The translations under genes and the position numbers were made by a program. A model generated the notes under the pieces. It was not told where the DNA came from. It saw only the letters and a program-made list of their open reading frames with translations, and did no database searches. 64,000 bases of DNA from Pseudonocardia sp. CNS-004 (GTDB taxonomy: Bacteria; Actinomycetota; Actinomycetes; Mycobacteriales; Pseudonocardiaceae), in the NCBI GenBank assembly GCA_001942185.1, contig MKJV01000022.1:1-64000 (forward strand), read 5' to 3'. Of the stretch, positions 38,983 to 48,347 are shown in pieces. Position 1 is the first letter of the stretch. Each line of letters starts with the position of its first letter.

Positions 38983-40007
38983 TCAGGGGACGAGGATCGC
39001 CCGGCCCCGGACCCGACCGGCGTCGAGGTCGTCGATCGCCTGCTGGAAGTCGTCCAGCCGGTAGCGGGCCGTGTGCAGGGTGACCAGGCCGCGCGCGGCC
39101 AGCTCCATCAGGTCGCACAGGTCGTTGTAGCTGCCGACCAGGTTGCCGATGATGTTCTTCTCGGCGGCGATCAGGTCGATCGTCGGCACGTCGACGTTCT
39201 CGCCGTACCCGACCACGTGGTAGTCGCCCGCCTGTTTCGTCATGCGCAGGCCCTCGGCGGTGCTGCCGCCCTCGCCCACGAAGTCGACGACCACCTCGCG
39301 CCGGCGCCCTTCGTCAGCTGCAGCACCTGGTCGACGTGCCCGCCATCGGCGACCACCCCGTCGTCCGCCCCGATCGACTCGGCGAGCTTCACCGCCGCCG
39401 GGTTGCGGTCCACGGCCACGATCCGAGCCGGTGTCGAGGCCTTGAGCACCTGGATCCCGATGTGCCCGAGGCCGCCCGCGCCGATCACGACGCAGGTGTC
39501 GCGCGGGCCGAGCCTGCGCGCCGCCTTGGCCGCAGCGTGGTACGCCGTGAGCCCCGCGTCGGCGAGGGCGGCGACGCCGGCGGGCTCCAGCCCGTCGTCG
39601 AGCTTCACGACGCTGCGGGCGGACGTCCGCAGGTACTCGGCGTACCCGCCGTTCCTGTCGATGCCCGGGAACCCGCTCCGCGTGCAGTGCACGTCGTCGC
39701 CGGAGCGGCAGGCGCGGCACAGCCCACACGTGATCAGCGGGTGGACGATCACCTTGTCGCCCTCGGCCACGTTCGTGACCGCGCTGCCCACGGCGTGCAC
39801 CCAGCCCGCGTTCTCGTGACCGATCGTGTACGGCAGCGTGACCTGGCTCTTCGAGGCCCACTGCCCCTCGAGGATGTGCAGGTCGGTGCGGCACACGCCC
39901 GCACCACCGATCTTCACGATCACGTCGAACGGCTCGACGACCGTCGGCTCCGGGACGTCGGTCATCTCGAGGTTGCGGTGGTACCCCACCACCTGCACGG
40001 CCTTCAC
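38983..40007 (-). CDS. Zinc-dependent NAD(P) alcohol dehydrogenase (one frame break)
   Basis: About 341 residues. Catalytic zinc ligands in GVCRTDLHILEG and GHENAGWVHAVG, structural zinc cysteines in CGLCRACRSGDDVHC, cofactor fold VVIGAGGLGHIGIQVLKA. The frame changes near 39302 (one base missing before GAGGTGGTCGT), resuming VVVDFVGEGGSTAEG. GTG 40007 overlaps the DUF59 stop. In propane/acetone monooxygenase loci an ADH of this type oxidises the alcohol product; here it is the last gene of a three-gene operon. Confidence 0.8.
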
Positions 40008-40696
40008 GAGGCGTTCTCCTCCAAGTCGTAGCGCGTGGCCAGCAGGCCACGGCAGAAGTGGGCGTTGCCCTCGATCGAGATCCGGGTGGACCGGGCCATC
40101 CGCAGCCGCAGCGGCACCTTGTCGCGTGGGTAGGGCGAACCGTCGTGGTCGACCAGTACCGGCAGGGCGGGATCGTCGCCCAGCCCGATCGCCGCCCGCC
40201 TGCGCAGCAGGGCCGCGGTGGCGCCGTCGACCGGGAGGTCGCCGAGGGTGACGCGGTGCAGATCGGCCTCGACCAGGCCGGCGTCGGTCCGCAACAGCCG
40301 GGTCAGCGCCCGCTCCATCGCCGCGGTGTGCGCCTTTCGCTTGAACGTCACGCGCAGCTCGTCGAGGCTCTCCTGCGCCTCGTGGGCGAACGTGCCGCGG
40401 TAGCCGGCGTCCGCCGCCAGGCCGCGGTTGATCAGGTCCGAGTCGTGGTGGTCGTCCAGCTCCACCGTCACCCGGCGGGTCCACGGCAGCGCGACGAGCG
40501 CGTCCTTGGCGTCCGAGGCCATCAGGTAGGCGAAGTTCGGCGAGCAGAAGGACGTGGGCAGGCGCAGGTGCACCGTGACGGTGTCGCCGTCGACGTCGAG
40601 CGAGCGGACGAAACCGAGGTCGGTGATCGGCTCGTCCAGCTCCGGGTCGACGACCGTGCCGAGGGCCGTGAGCACGTCCCGTTCGAGGGTGGACAT
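40004..40696 (-). CDS. DUF59/MIP18-family metal-cluster assembly protein
   Basis: 230 residues. The N-terminal 90 residues are a DUF59/PaaD-like domain (VLTALGTVVDPELDEPITDL, LRLPTSFCSPNFAYLMASDA with the conserved Cys). A C-terminal extension of about 140 residues has no recognised domain (RVTFKRKAHTAAMERALTRL). Such proteins accompany diiron monooxygenase operons and are thought to help metal-centre assembly. Coupled by overlap to the ADH and separated by 2 bp from the amidohydrolase gene. Confidence 0.75.
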   Translation of the reverse strand: MSTLERDVLTALGTVVDPELDEPITDLGFVRSLDVDGDTVTVHLRLPTSFCSPNFAYLMASDAKDALVALPWTRRVTVELDDHHDSDLINRGLAADAGYRGTFAHEAQESLDELRVTFKRKAHTAAMERALTRLLRTDAGLVEADLHRVTLGDLPVDGATAALLRRRAAIGLGDDPALPVLVDHDGSPYPRDKVPLRLRMARSTRISIEGNAHFCRGLLATRYDLEENAS

Positions 40697-40698
40697 GC

Positions 40699-41712
40699 TC
40701 AGGCCACCGCCACGGCCTGCGGCTCCTCGCGGGGAAGCTGCAGGTGCCCCGGCACCGGGATGTCGTACATCGCGGCGGCGTTCAGCCCGAGGATCTTCTT
40801 CTTCTGCGCCGTGGTGAGCGGCGCGTACTCGGGAAGGTCCTCGGGGATCTGGAAGTCGACGAACGCCTCGACCAGCCAGCGCGGCGTCCAGAGCGCGTAG
40901 TCGCTGGAGAACTGGATCCGGTCCTCGTCCAGCCAGTACAGGAGCTCACCGATGATCTGGCCGAAGTACTTCGGACGGGTGTGGATGAACGGGATCGCGA
41001 CGGCCAGGCCGGCGTGCACGTTCGGCTCCTGCGTGGCGATCCAGCAGAAGTCCTCGAGCCGCGGCAGGCCGCAGTGCTCGATGACGAAGTTCAGCTCCGT
41101 GAAGTCGGTCGCGACCTTGTCCACGTCGGCGACGTCGAACGCGTCGCGGTCCAGTGGCCGGATCGTCGGGCCCTTGTGGATGTGGATGTTGCGGATCCCC
41201 AGCTCCTGCGCCGCTTCCAGGTAGCGGTAGGACCACGGGTCGTCGAGCTTCCAGCCGCGGGACTGCCCGTGCCACTCGGCGGTGTAGAGCTTGGCGCCTT
41301 TCAGCCCGAAGCGCGCCGCGTCCTCCCGGAGCTGCTTGAGGCCCTCTTCACCGTTGCGGGGGTCCCAGCAGTGGTTGTAGGTCAGCTTGTCCGGGTGCGC
41401 CTTCGCCAAGGCCGACGCCTCTTCCGTCTGCCCGAACCCGTTCACGTAGAACTCGCCGAGGTGGGCCGGCTGGAAGATCGCGTGGTCGACGTACCCCACG
41501 TCGAACAGGTCGTGCATCAGCCGGTCGGAGCCCTGGTAGAGGTACTCCTCGTAGGGCCACACCTCGGACTCGGGGCTGAGGTTGCGGTGGTAGTCGTAGA
41601 AGCAGTCGATGAACTGCTTCCCGTGGATGTTGCGCTGGTTCTCCGGGCGCGCGTCCCAGAGCGCGACGTGCGCATCGACGATGAAGTAGTTCTCGCCGTC
41701 CTTCGAGTACAT
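40699..41712 (-). CDS. Amidohydrolase-family TIM-barrel protein (prm/mim-locus type)
   Basis: 337 residues. Amidohydrolase_2 fold: early VDAHVALWDARPENQ in place of the canonical HxH, then NIHIHKGPTIRPLDR, FVIEHCGLPRLEDF and SSDYALWTPRW, which carry candidate metal ligands. Close in size and motif order to the amidohydrolases that follow prmABCD/mimABCD in propane- and acetone-oxidising actinobacteria. Its precise reaction is not known. First gene of the operon, 184 bp from the divergent activator. Confidence 0.75.
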   Translation of the reverse strand: MYSKDGENYFIVDAHVALWDARPENQRNIHGKQFIDCFYDYHRNLSPESEVWPYEEYLYQGSDRLMHDLFDVGYVDHAIFQPAHLGEFYVNGFGQTEEASALAKAHPDKLTYNHCWDPRNGEEGLKQLREDAARFGLKGAKLYTAEWHGQSRGWKLDDPWSYRYLEAAQELGIRNIHIHKGPTIRPLDRDAFDVADVDKVATDFTELNFVIEHCGLPRLEDFCWIATQEPNVHAGLAVAIPFIHTRPKYFGQIIGELLYWLDEDRIQFSSDYALWTPRWLVEAFVDFQIPEDLPEYAPLTTAQKKKILGLNAAAMYDIPVPGHLQLPREEPQAVAVA

Positions 41713-41799
41713 CGTTGTCTCCCCGTCCCGCGGCAGGTGTGGTGGTCCGCGATGGCCGGGGACGCTAGCCAGCCCGCGGCCCCGTGCGGGCCGGGAAGC

Positions 41800-41814
41800 G
41801 TCTCAATCTGAGAC
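41800..41814. promoter_or_regulatory. Operator candidate between the ADH operon and its activator
   Basis: GTCTCAATCTGAGAC: perfect 6-bp arms with a 3-bp centre, located in the divergent region 88 bp upstream of the amidohydrolase start and 83 bp upstream of the regulator. Best candidate site for the AcoR/MimR-type activator. Confidence 0.5.
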
Positions 41815-41896
41815 CACATCACAGCGACGGCGCGCAAGCGTTGTGTCACATTCGAGGGGCGTACGACGCACCGGAGCGTCTGGGAAGAGGTTCTCG

Positions 41897-43359
41897 ATGG
41901 ACGGAGATGCGCAGCTCACCGAGCGCGAGCTCATCGCGCGAGAGCGTGGCGGAGCGGTCCCGGCCTCGTCGCGGCTCACGGCCTCGTGGCGCCGCAGCGC
42001 GGGCTACGGGGTGTCCCTGGAATCGGTGAACCCGGTCTTCACCGGGCAGGTCGACGACGGATCGCTGTTCTTCGAGTGCGGGCAGGAGGTGTTGCGCGGG
42101 CTGCACACCACGCTCGCCGACGAGCCCGTGAGCCTGATGCTCACCGACAGCGCGGGCCTCGTGCTGAGCCGGATGTGCAACGACACGACGCTGCTGAGGA
42201 CGCTCGACCGCGTGTACCTCGCGCCCGGCTTCGCGTTCTCCGAGCGGGAGGCCGGCACCAACGGGCTCGGGCTCGCCCTCGCCGACCGCGCACCGTCGCT
42301 CGTGAGGGCCGACGAGCACTACTGCACGGGCCTGTGGGGGTACACGTGCGCCGCCGTCCCGGTGACCGACCCGGCGACCGGCAGGCTGCTCGGCAGCGTC
42401 AACCTCACGACGTGGTCGCGGCAGGCGGACGCGCTGCTGCTCGCGCTCGCCCAGACGGCAGCGGGCCACACCGCGGCGATGATGCAGGCCCGCTCTCGCG
42501 GTGCGCGGCCGCGGCCCGCTCCGCGCGGCGAGGTGTTCCGGGTGGCCCCGGCCGAGCCGGCCGACCAGGCGCCCGCGCTGTCGCAGGCCTGGCGCGATCC
42601 GCTCGGCGCCGTGGCGGCCGCGCTCGAGGCGGGGCGCGGTGTCGCGGTCATCGGCGAGCCGGGTGCGGGGAAGGCGGCGCTGCTCGCCGCGGCCCACCGG
42701 CGCGTCCGTCCGCACGACCGGCTCCTCACCGCCCGTCCGCCCGCCCCCGACGACGCGGAGGCCTGGCTGGCGCTGTGGACCCCCGAGCTGGGCAAGGAGC
42801 GTACGAGCGTGGTGGTCGGGCGGGTCGACGTGCTGCGTCGTGGGTCGCCGCGGAGCTCGCCGCGCTCTTCCAGCGGGTGGGGCGGCGCGCGTTCGCGCTC
42901 ACCGCGGAGGACCCGGCTGCGATCCCGGCCCCGCTGCGGCAGCTGGTGGACGAGGTGGTCGAGGTGCCCGCGCTGCGTTACCGGCCCGACGACGTGCTGC
43001 CACTCGCCCACTGGTTCGCCCGGCGCGCCCGCGGCCGGGATGTCCGGTTCACCCCCGATGCCGGCCGTGCGCTCGCCACGTACCACTGGCCGGGCAACGC
43101 CGCACAGCTGCAGCGCGTGGTGCGGGACGCCGTGACCCGCGGTGACGTCGTCGACGCCCGCCACCTCGCCGCCGAGGTGTTCGGCGGCGCCACCCGGCGC
43201 CTCACCCGGATCGAGACGATCGAGCGGGACGAGATCGTGCGCTGCCTGATCGAACCGGGCGCCACCGTCAACCGGGCCGCCGCGGAGCTGGGCATGAGCC
43301 GGGCGACGATCTACCGCAAGATCTCCCAGTACGGCATCCGGGTCCCGGGCCGCGGCTGA
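41897..43359 (+). CDS. AcoR/MimR-type GAF activator with Fis-type HTH (one frame break)
   Basis: About 487 residues. A GAF sensor (residues about 70-200; LMLTDSAGLVLSRMCND; GFAFSEREAGTNGLGLALAD) precedes a degenerate AAA domain (VAVIGEPGAGKAALLAAAHR as Walker A; no GAFTGA loop visible) and a Fis-type helix-turn-helix (AAAELGMSRATIYRKISQYG). The missing sigma54-contact loop fits actinobacteria, which lack sigma54. The frame changes near 42840 by one base. Divergent from the ADH operon, which it probably activates in response to an alcohol, ketone or hydrocarbon. Confidence 0.8.
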
Positions 43360-43378
43360 CGGGCGGCATCATCGCGCC

Positions 43379-44043
43379 GTGCACGACGACGACGCGGCAG
43401 GCCCGAGCGAGTGGGCGGTGGCCGGGCAGGTGGGCGTGGGGCCGTGGCCGGGTGGCCCGACCGCATGGCCACGCGACGAGCGCTACGACCCGGACCTGCT
43501 CGAGCACGGCGACGCCCGCAACGTGGTGGACGCCTACCGGTACTGGCGCCGCGACGCCGTGGCGGACGATCTGGCCCGCCGCGCGCACCCGTTCCACGTG
43601 GCCATCGAGAACTTCGGGCACGACCACAACATCGGGACGGTGGTGCGCACGGCCAACGCGTTCGCCGCCGCGGGCGTGCACATCGTCGGCCGCAAGCGGT
43701 GGAACCGGCGCGGGGCGATGGTGACCGACCGCTACCTGAAGGTGCACCACCACGACGACGTTGCGGGCCTCGCCGCGTTCGCGGAGGCCCATGGCCTCGC
43801 CGTGGTGGCCGTGGACAACACCCCTGGCGCCGTGCGGATCGAGACGGCGGAGCTGCCCCGGGACTGCCTGCTGCTCTTCGGCCAGGAGGGCCCCGGGGTG
43901 ACCGGCGAAGCCGCGCGGTGGCCGCCCTGACCGTGTCGATCGCCCAGTTCGGCTCCACCCGCTCCATCAACGCGGGCGTGGCGGCGGGCATCGCGATGCA
44001 CACCTGGATCCGGCAGCACGCCGACCTGGACACCGCCTGGTGA
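43379..44043 (+). CDS. SpoU/TrmH-family RNA 2'-O-methyltransferase (one frame break)
   Basis: About 221 residues. SPOUT motifs: IENFGHDHNIGTVVRTANAF (motif 1), LLLFGQEGPGV (motif 2) and, after a one-base gap near 43912, SIAQFGSTRSINAGVAAGIA (motif 3). It methylates a ribose in rRNA or tRNA using SAM. A relative (Rv0380c) lies near pyrE in mycobacteria. Starts with GTG 43379. Confidence 0.8.
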
Positions 44044-44122
44044 CGCTCCGCGCGCTCGCTGCGTGCGTCACAGGGGCCAGGGGCTCTGCGACGACCGCAC
44101 GCGGCGCGCGGTGCATCGGGCG

Positions 44123-44530
44123 TCAGACCGGTGCCAGCTCGTCGGCAGGCACCACGAGCAACGCCCGGACCGGCGGATCGCCCGCCGCGCGGTAGAGGTC
44201 GTTGGCGGCGAAGAGCCAGTCGGCCGACTCGGGGAACGTGAGCAGGTGGACGTCGCCGCTGCGCAGCCGGACCCGATCACCCGCCGCGAGCCCGTGGCCG
44301 AGGCGGACCAGCGCGCCCAGGTCGTTGAGAACCGTTGCCGCGACGGCGGGCGCCGTGGCGAACAGGATGAGCTCGGGGTGGCCGAAGCCGGACAGGCCGA
44401 CCGTGTAGACGTACGGCGGGCCGTCCTCGTCGCCGGGCATCGGCTGCAGCGCCCAGCCGTGGCGACGGATCGTGTCGCGCTGCCAGGCGTCGTACTGGTC
44501 GGCCTGGTGGGCGGATGCGATGGGCTCCAT
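44123..44530 (-). CDS. DUF4262 protein
   Basis: 135 residues. The pattern WALQPMPGDEDGPPYVYTVG, then LSGFGHPELILFATAP matches DUF4262, a soluble family of unknown function. ATG 44530 is chosen; an in-frame ATG five codons upstream (44545) falls inside a LexA-like palindrome. That site suggests DNA-damage control, unusual for this family. Confidence 0.7.
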   Translation of the reverse strand: MEPIASAHQADQYDAWQRDTIRRHGWALQPMPGDEDGPPYVYTVGLSGFGHPELILFATAPAVAATVLNDLGALVRLGHGLAAGDRVRLRSGDVHLLTFPESADWLFAANDLYRAAGDPPVRALLVVPADELAPV

Positions 44531-44533
44531 GTC

Positions 44534-44549
44534 TCGAACATACATTCGA
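44534..44549. promoter_or_regulatory. LexA/SOS-box-like palindrome at the DUF4262 start
   Basis: TCGAACATACATTCGA matches the actinobacterial SOS box TCGAAC-N4-GTTCGA at all but one position and lies 4 bp before the chosen ATG. Confidence 0.5.
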
Positions 44550-44759
44550 ACGCCGACGAAAACGATGAGGCTCGCGCAGCCGATCGGTCCCGCGGGCGCA
44601 TCGATCGCCGGGCGGTAGATCAACAGTGGGGTAGCTCGCCCGGCGGGCGAGCGGGCGATCGCGGGGTCGGCAACTCGGTCGCACGGTCGCCGACCGGTGA
44701 TTACCCTCGGCCACCGTGCGCCCCAGGTTCTCGCCGTGCCAAGTTTCAGCAGGTCAGAT

Positions 44760-45440
44760 ATGGTTTCTCTGATCTTCGACGCCGATGACACCCTCTGGGA
44801 GAACAACGTCCTCTTCGAGCGGGTGGTCGACGCGTACCTCGACTGGCTCGCGCACCCCACGCTCGACCGCGCCGCCACCCGTGCGGTCCTGGACGAGGTG
44901 GAGCGCGCCAACGTCGTCGTGCACGGCTACGGCAGCGCGAGCTTCCTGCGAAGCCTGCGCGACTGCTTCGAGCGGCTGAGCGAGCGCCCGGCCACCCCCG
45001 CCGAGGCGCGCGAGATCGACGAGCTGGCGGCGGCGCTCGTGTTCGACCAGGTGGAGCTGGTGCCGGGTGTCGCGGACACCCTCGCCGAGCTCGGCGACCG
45101 CCACGACCTGCTGCTGCTCACGAAGGGCGAGCCGGCAGAGCAGCAGCGCAAGATCGACGCCTCGAACCTCGCGCACCACTTCGCGAGCATCCACATCGTC
45201 GCCGAGAAGCACGCAGGCACCTACCGGGAGCTCGTCTCCGAGCAGGGCCTCGTACCGGGTGCGACGTGGATGATCGGCAACTCGCCCCGCTCCGACATCC
45301 TCCCGGCCCGCGCCGTGGGCCTGAACGCCGTGTTCATCCCGAACCCGCACACGTGGGTGCTGGAGCACGACGAGCTCGACCCCGCCGACCGCGGCGTGCT
45401 GCACCTGGAGCGGTTCCGCGAGCTGACGGAACACTTCTGA
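44760..45440 (+). CDS. HAD-superfamily hydrolase
   Basis: 226 residues. HAD motif I as IFDADDTLWENN (nucleophile and acid Asp), motif II Thr in LLLLTKGEPAEQQRKI, motif III Lys in VAEKHAGTY, and motif IV in WMIGNSPRSDILPARAVGLN. A helical cap lies between. A cytoplasmic phosphatase of unknown substrate, near the YjjG/haloacid branch. ATG 44760 (MVSLIFDADD) is chosen because the fold begins immediately there. Confidence 0.8.
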   Translation: MVSLIFDADDTLWENNVLFERVVDAYLDWLAHPTLDRAATRAVLDEVERANVVVHGYGSASFLRSLRDCFERLSERPATPAEAREIDELAAALVFDQVELVPGVADTLAELGDRHDLLLLTKGEPAEQQRKIDASNLAHHFASIHIVAEKHAGTYRELVSEQGLVPGATWMIGNSPRSDILPARAVGLNAVFIPNPHTWVLEHDELDPADRGVLHLERFRELTEHF

Positions 45441-45475
45441 CGGCCGCCGCCCCGCAGGCGGACCGGGCCGTAGGA

Positions 45476-45541
45476 CTTCACACACCCAGGACGGGCTTCA
45501 CAGGGCCGGCCTTGTGTGAAGCCACTGCCAGGTGTGTGAAG
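45476..45541. repeat. Nested palindromic repeat in a convergent gap
   Basis: Outer arms CTTCACACACC (45476-45486) and GGTGTGTGAAG (45531-45541) pair perfectly; inner arms GGCTTCACA (45494-45502) and TGTGAAGCC (45515-45523) pair perfectly as well. Four TTCACA units in all. It lies between the convergent HAD and DJ-1 genes and could act as a terminator. Confidence 0.75.
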
Positions 45542-45549
45542 CCGGCCGC

Positions 45550-46187
45550 TCAGGACCGCGTCTTCGCGTACTCCGCGATCCGCTCCAGCACCTCCGGGCC
45601 GACCTTGCTCGGGTGCCCCGCGTCGAACGGCGGCTGCGGGTCGTACTCGATGAACACCTGGGCCGCCTTCGCCGCCACGTCGTCGACGAGCAGCTCCACG
45701 AGCCGGATGGCCATGTCGATGCCGGAGGAGACACCGGCGGCGGTGATGATCCGCCGGTCGAGGTGCTCCACCACCCGCTCCTGGACCGGCTCGGCGCCGA
45801 ACGGGCGCAGGTACTCGTAGGCGCTCCAGTGCGTCGTGGCGGTCAGGCCGTCGAGCAGGCTGCCGCGCCGAGGGCGAGGGAGCCGCTGCAGACCGATGTG
45901 GTGTACCGGGTCCTGGGGTGGACGGCGCGCAGCCAGTCCAGGTACGGCCCGCCGGCGAGCAGGTCACGGGTGCCGATCCCGCCGGGCACGACCACGACGT
46001 CCGGGTCGGGTACATCGGCGAAGGACGCGTCGACCGTGAGGCCGAGGAAGCCGTTGTCGGTGCGGACCTCCCCCCGCTGCTCGCCGGTGAACACGACGTC
46101 CACATCTGGCACGCGCTGCAGCACCTCGTACGGCCCGATGGCGTCCAGCGCGGTGACGCGGGGGAACAGGGCGATGGCGATCTGCAC
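45550..46187 (-). CDS. DJ-1/PfpI-family protein (one frame break)
   Basis: About 212 residues. Typical flavodoxin-like DJ-1 fold: QIAIALFPRVTALDAIGPYE, PDVVVVPGGIGTRDLLAGG and the nucleophile elbow TTSVCSGSLALGAA, followed after a one-base gap near 45865 by TATTHW-type sequence and ITAAGVSSGIDMAIRLVELL. It resembles isonitrile hydratase-like members. GTG 46187 follows AGGAGCC. It lies 13 bp after a GlxA-type regulator of the same fold, so the two form an operon. Confidence 0.8.
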
Positions 46188-46200
46188 GGTCGGCTCCTCT

Positions 46201-47171
46201 CTAGCGCACCGCGAAGCGGCGGCGGTAGTGGTCGGGTGGGACGCGAGGCGGCGCAGGAAGGCGCGGCGCATGGTCTCGGCGGAACCGAAGCCCGCGCGGG
46301 CGGCGGCCACCGAGACGAGCACCGGCTCGGTTTCCAGGAGGCGACGGGCGGCTTCGACACGCACCCGTTCGATGTAGTCGCCGGGCGGGCAGCCCAGGGC
46401 GCGGGTGAACTCGCGGCTGAAATGCCGCTCGCTCATCCCGACGCGTGCGGCGAGCACGGAGACGCGCAGGTCGGCGGCGGGGTCGCCGTGGATGAGGTCC
46501 TGGGCCTCCCGGACACCGGGGCGGCGCGCGGGCGGCGTCCAGACCGGGCCGGCGAACTGGCTCTGCCCGCCCGGCCTGCGCAGGAACACCACGAGGTGGC
46601 GGGCGATCTGCTGGGCGACCTCCGGCCCGTGGTCGGCCTCCACCAGCGCGAGCGCGAGGTCGATACCTGCCGTGACGCCCGCGGACGTCCAGATCCGGCC
46701 CTGCTGCAGGTAGATCGCGTCGGGGCGGACGTCGACGGCCGGGTGGGCGCGGGCGAGCTCGCCCGCGTAGTGCCAGTGGGTGGTGGCGCACAGCCCGTCG
46801 AGCAGGCCGGCCGCGGCGAGGGCGAACGACCCGGTGCACACCGACACGACCCGCTCGGCGCGTTCGGCCGCGCGCCGCAGCCAGGTGACGAACGGGTCGC
46901 TGCCGGACATCGCCACGGCCGCCTCGCCACCGGGCACGAGCAGCGTGCCGATCGGCCCGGAACCGGGCAGCGGACCGTCGGCCACCAGCTGCATCCCGCT
47001 GCGCGTCCGCACCGGGCCCGGCCGCAGCGCCACCAGCGAGATGCGGTAGCTCTCGCCCTGCCCGCGGTGTGCGAGCAGCCGTCCGGCACCGGCGAGCACC
47101 TCGTGGGGCCCGGCCACGTCCAGCGGCTGCACGCCGTCGTAGAGCGGGATCAGGACCTCGTGGACGGGCAC
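46201..47171 (-). CDS. GlxA-type transcriptional regulator, DJ-1 plus AraC domains (one frame break)
   Basis: About 324 residues. The N-terminal DJ-1/PfpI domain (VLIPLYDGVQPLDVAGPHEV; VVSVCTGSFALAAAGLLDGL; TSAGVTAGIDLALALVEADH) is joined to a C-terminal AraC double HTH (AARVGMSERHFSREFTRALG; AARAGFGSAETMRRAFLRRL). The true C-terminus, VPPDHYRRRFAVR, is reached after a one-base gap near 46255. It probably controls the downstream DJ-1 gene. GTG 47171. Confidence 0.85.
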
Positions 47172-47249
47172 GGATCCAGCGTCGCCCGGTCCCGATGTGG
47201 CGTCAACGACGTGGGTCCCTCGCTTTCGGCCATCGTGCAGACTGGCCAG

Positions 47250-48314
47250 ATGGCTGCCGCGGACGTCGACTGGAGGGAACGGGCGGGCATCGCAGAGCGC
47301 GCTGTCCTCCGCCGGCACCTGCGTCGCGTCGGCGGCGTGCTGCCGTGCACCCGGATCGGGCGGGTGCGGTGGCCGCGCAGGGTGCCGGTGCCGTTCGGGC
47401 CGTGGCACTACTGGTGGCAGGCACACCTGCTCGACTGCCTCATCGACGCGCAGCTGCGTTCGCCGCAGCGTCGGCGGGCGAAGGCGATCCCGGCGCTCGC
47501 CCGCAGCGTCCGGCTGCGCAACGGCGGGGCGTGGCTGAACAGGTACTACGACGACATCGCGTGGCTCGGCCTCGGCCTGCAGCGGGCCGGCACGCTGGTG
47601 GGGCGGTCCGGCCCGTCGGCGCTGCCCAGGATCGTGCACCGGCTGCACGACGGCTGGACCGAGGGCGGCGGCGGCGGGATCTGGTGGCGCCGCGACGACG
47701 ACTTCAAGGCGGCCCCCGCCAACGGCCCCGCCGCCATCCTGCTGGCGCGCGAGGGACAGGCCACGTTCGCCGCTGCCATCACCGACTGGATGGCCGAGAC
47801 CCTCGTGGACCCCGACACCGGGCTGGTCCGCGACGGCGTGCGCATCGCGCCCGACGGCAGCATCCGCGTCGCCGAGCCGTACATCTACACCTACAACCAG
47901 GGTGTCTACCTGGGCGCGTGCGTCGAGCTCGCCGCACGGGACGGCCACCAGCGCTGGACCGACCGGGCGCTCGCCGTCGTCGACGCGGTGCGCCACCGGC
48001 TGGCCGGCCCGGACGGGGTGCTGCCCGGTTCCGGCGGGGGTGACGGCGGCCTGTTCGCCGGGATCACGGCCCGCTACCTGGCCGATGCGGCCCTGCGGGT
48101 CCCCGAGCTGGCCGACGCGGCCCGTGAGCTGGTGTTCGTCAACGCCGACGCGGTGTGGAAGGGCCGGGCCGAGGTCGGCGGCGGGCCGGTGTTCTCGGCG
48201 GAGTGGCGGGACCCGGCATCGGAGCCGCGGCCCGGCGTGCCGGAGGCAGACCTGTCGGTGCAGCTGTCGGGCTGGATGCTCCTGGAGGCCGCGGCCCGCC
48301 TCCAGGAGGCCTGA
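47250..48314 (+). CDS. Glycoside hydrolase family 76 (alpha-1,6-mannanase-like)
   Basis: 354 residues, intact. GH76 features: HYWWQAHLLDCLIDAQLRSP, the catalytic Asp-Asp pair in NRYYDDIAWLGLGLQR, GGIWWRRDDDFKAAPANGPA, and TYNQGVYLGACVELAAR. No signal peptide is seen, so it may act in the cytoplasm or be exported otherwise. The family cleaves alpha-1,6-mannan; in mycobacteria-like bacteria that points to lipomannan or imported yeast mannan. Mycobacterial Rv0365c is a relative found beside a DedA gene and fba, the same order as here. Confidence 0.8.
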   Translation: MAAADVDWRERAGIAERAVLRRHLRRVGGVLPCTRIGRVRWPRRVPVPFGPWHYWWQAHLLDCLIDAQLRSPQRRRAKAIPALARSVRLRNGGAWLNRYYDDIAWLGLGLQRAGTLVGRSGPSALPRIVHRLHDGWTEGGGGGIWWRRDDDFKAAPANGPAAILLAREGQATFAAAITDWMAETLVDPDTGLVRDGVRIAPDGSIRVAEPYIYTYNQGVYLGACVELAARDGHQRWTDRALAVVDAVRHRLAGPDGVLPGSGGGDGGLFAGITARYLADAALRVPELADAARELVFVNADAVWKGRAEVGGGPVFSAEWRDPASEPRPGVPEADLSVQLSGWMLLEAAARLQEA

Positions 48315-48347
48315 GCACGCCGAACGCGGCTCACGCGCACGGCAGGC

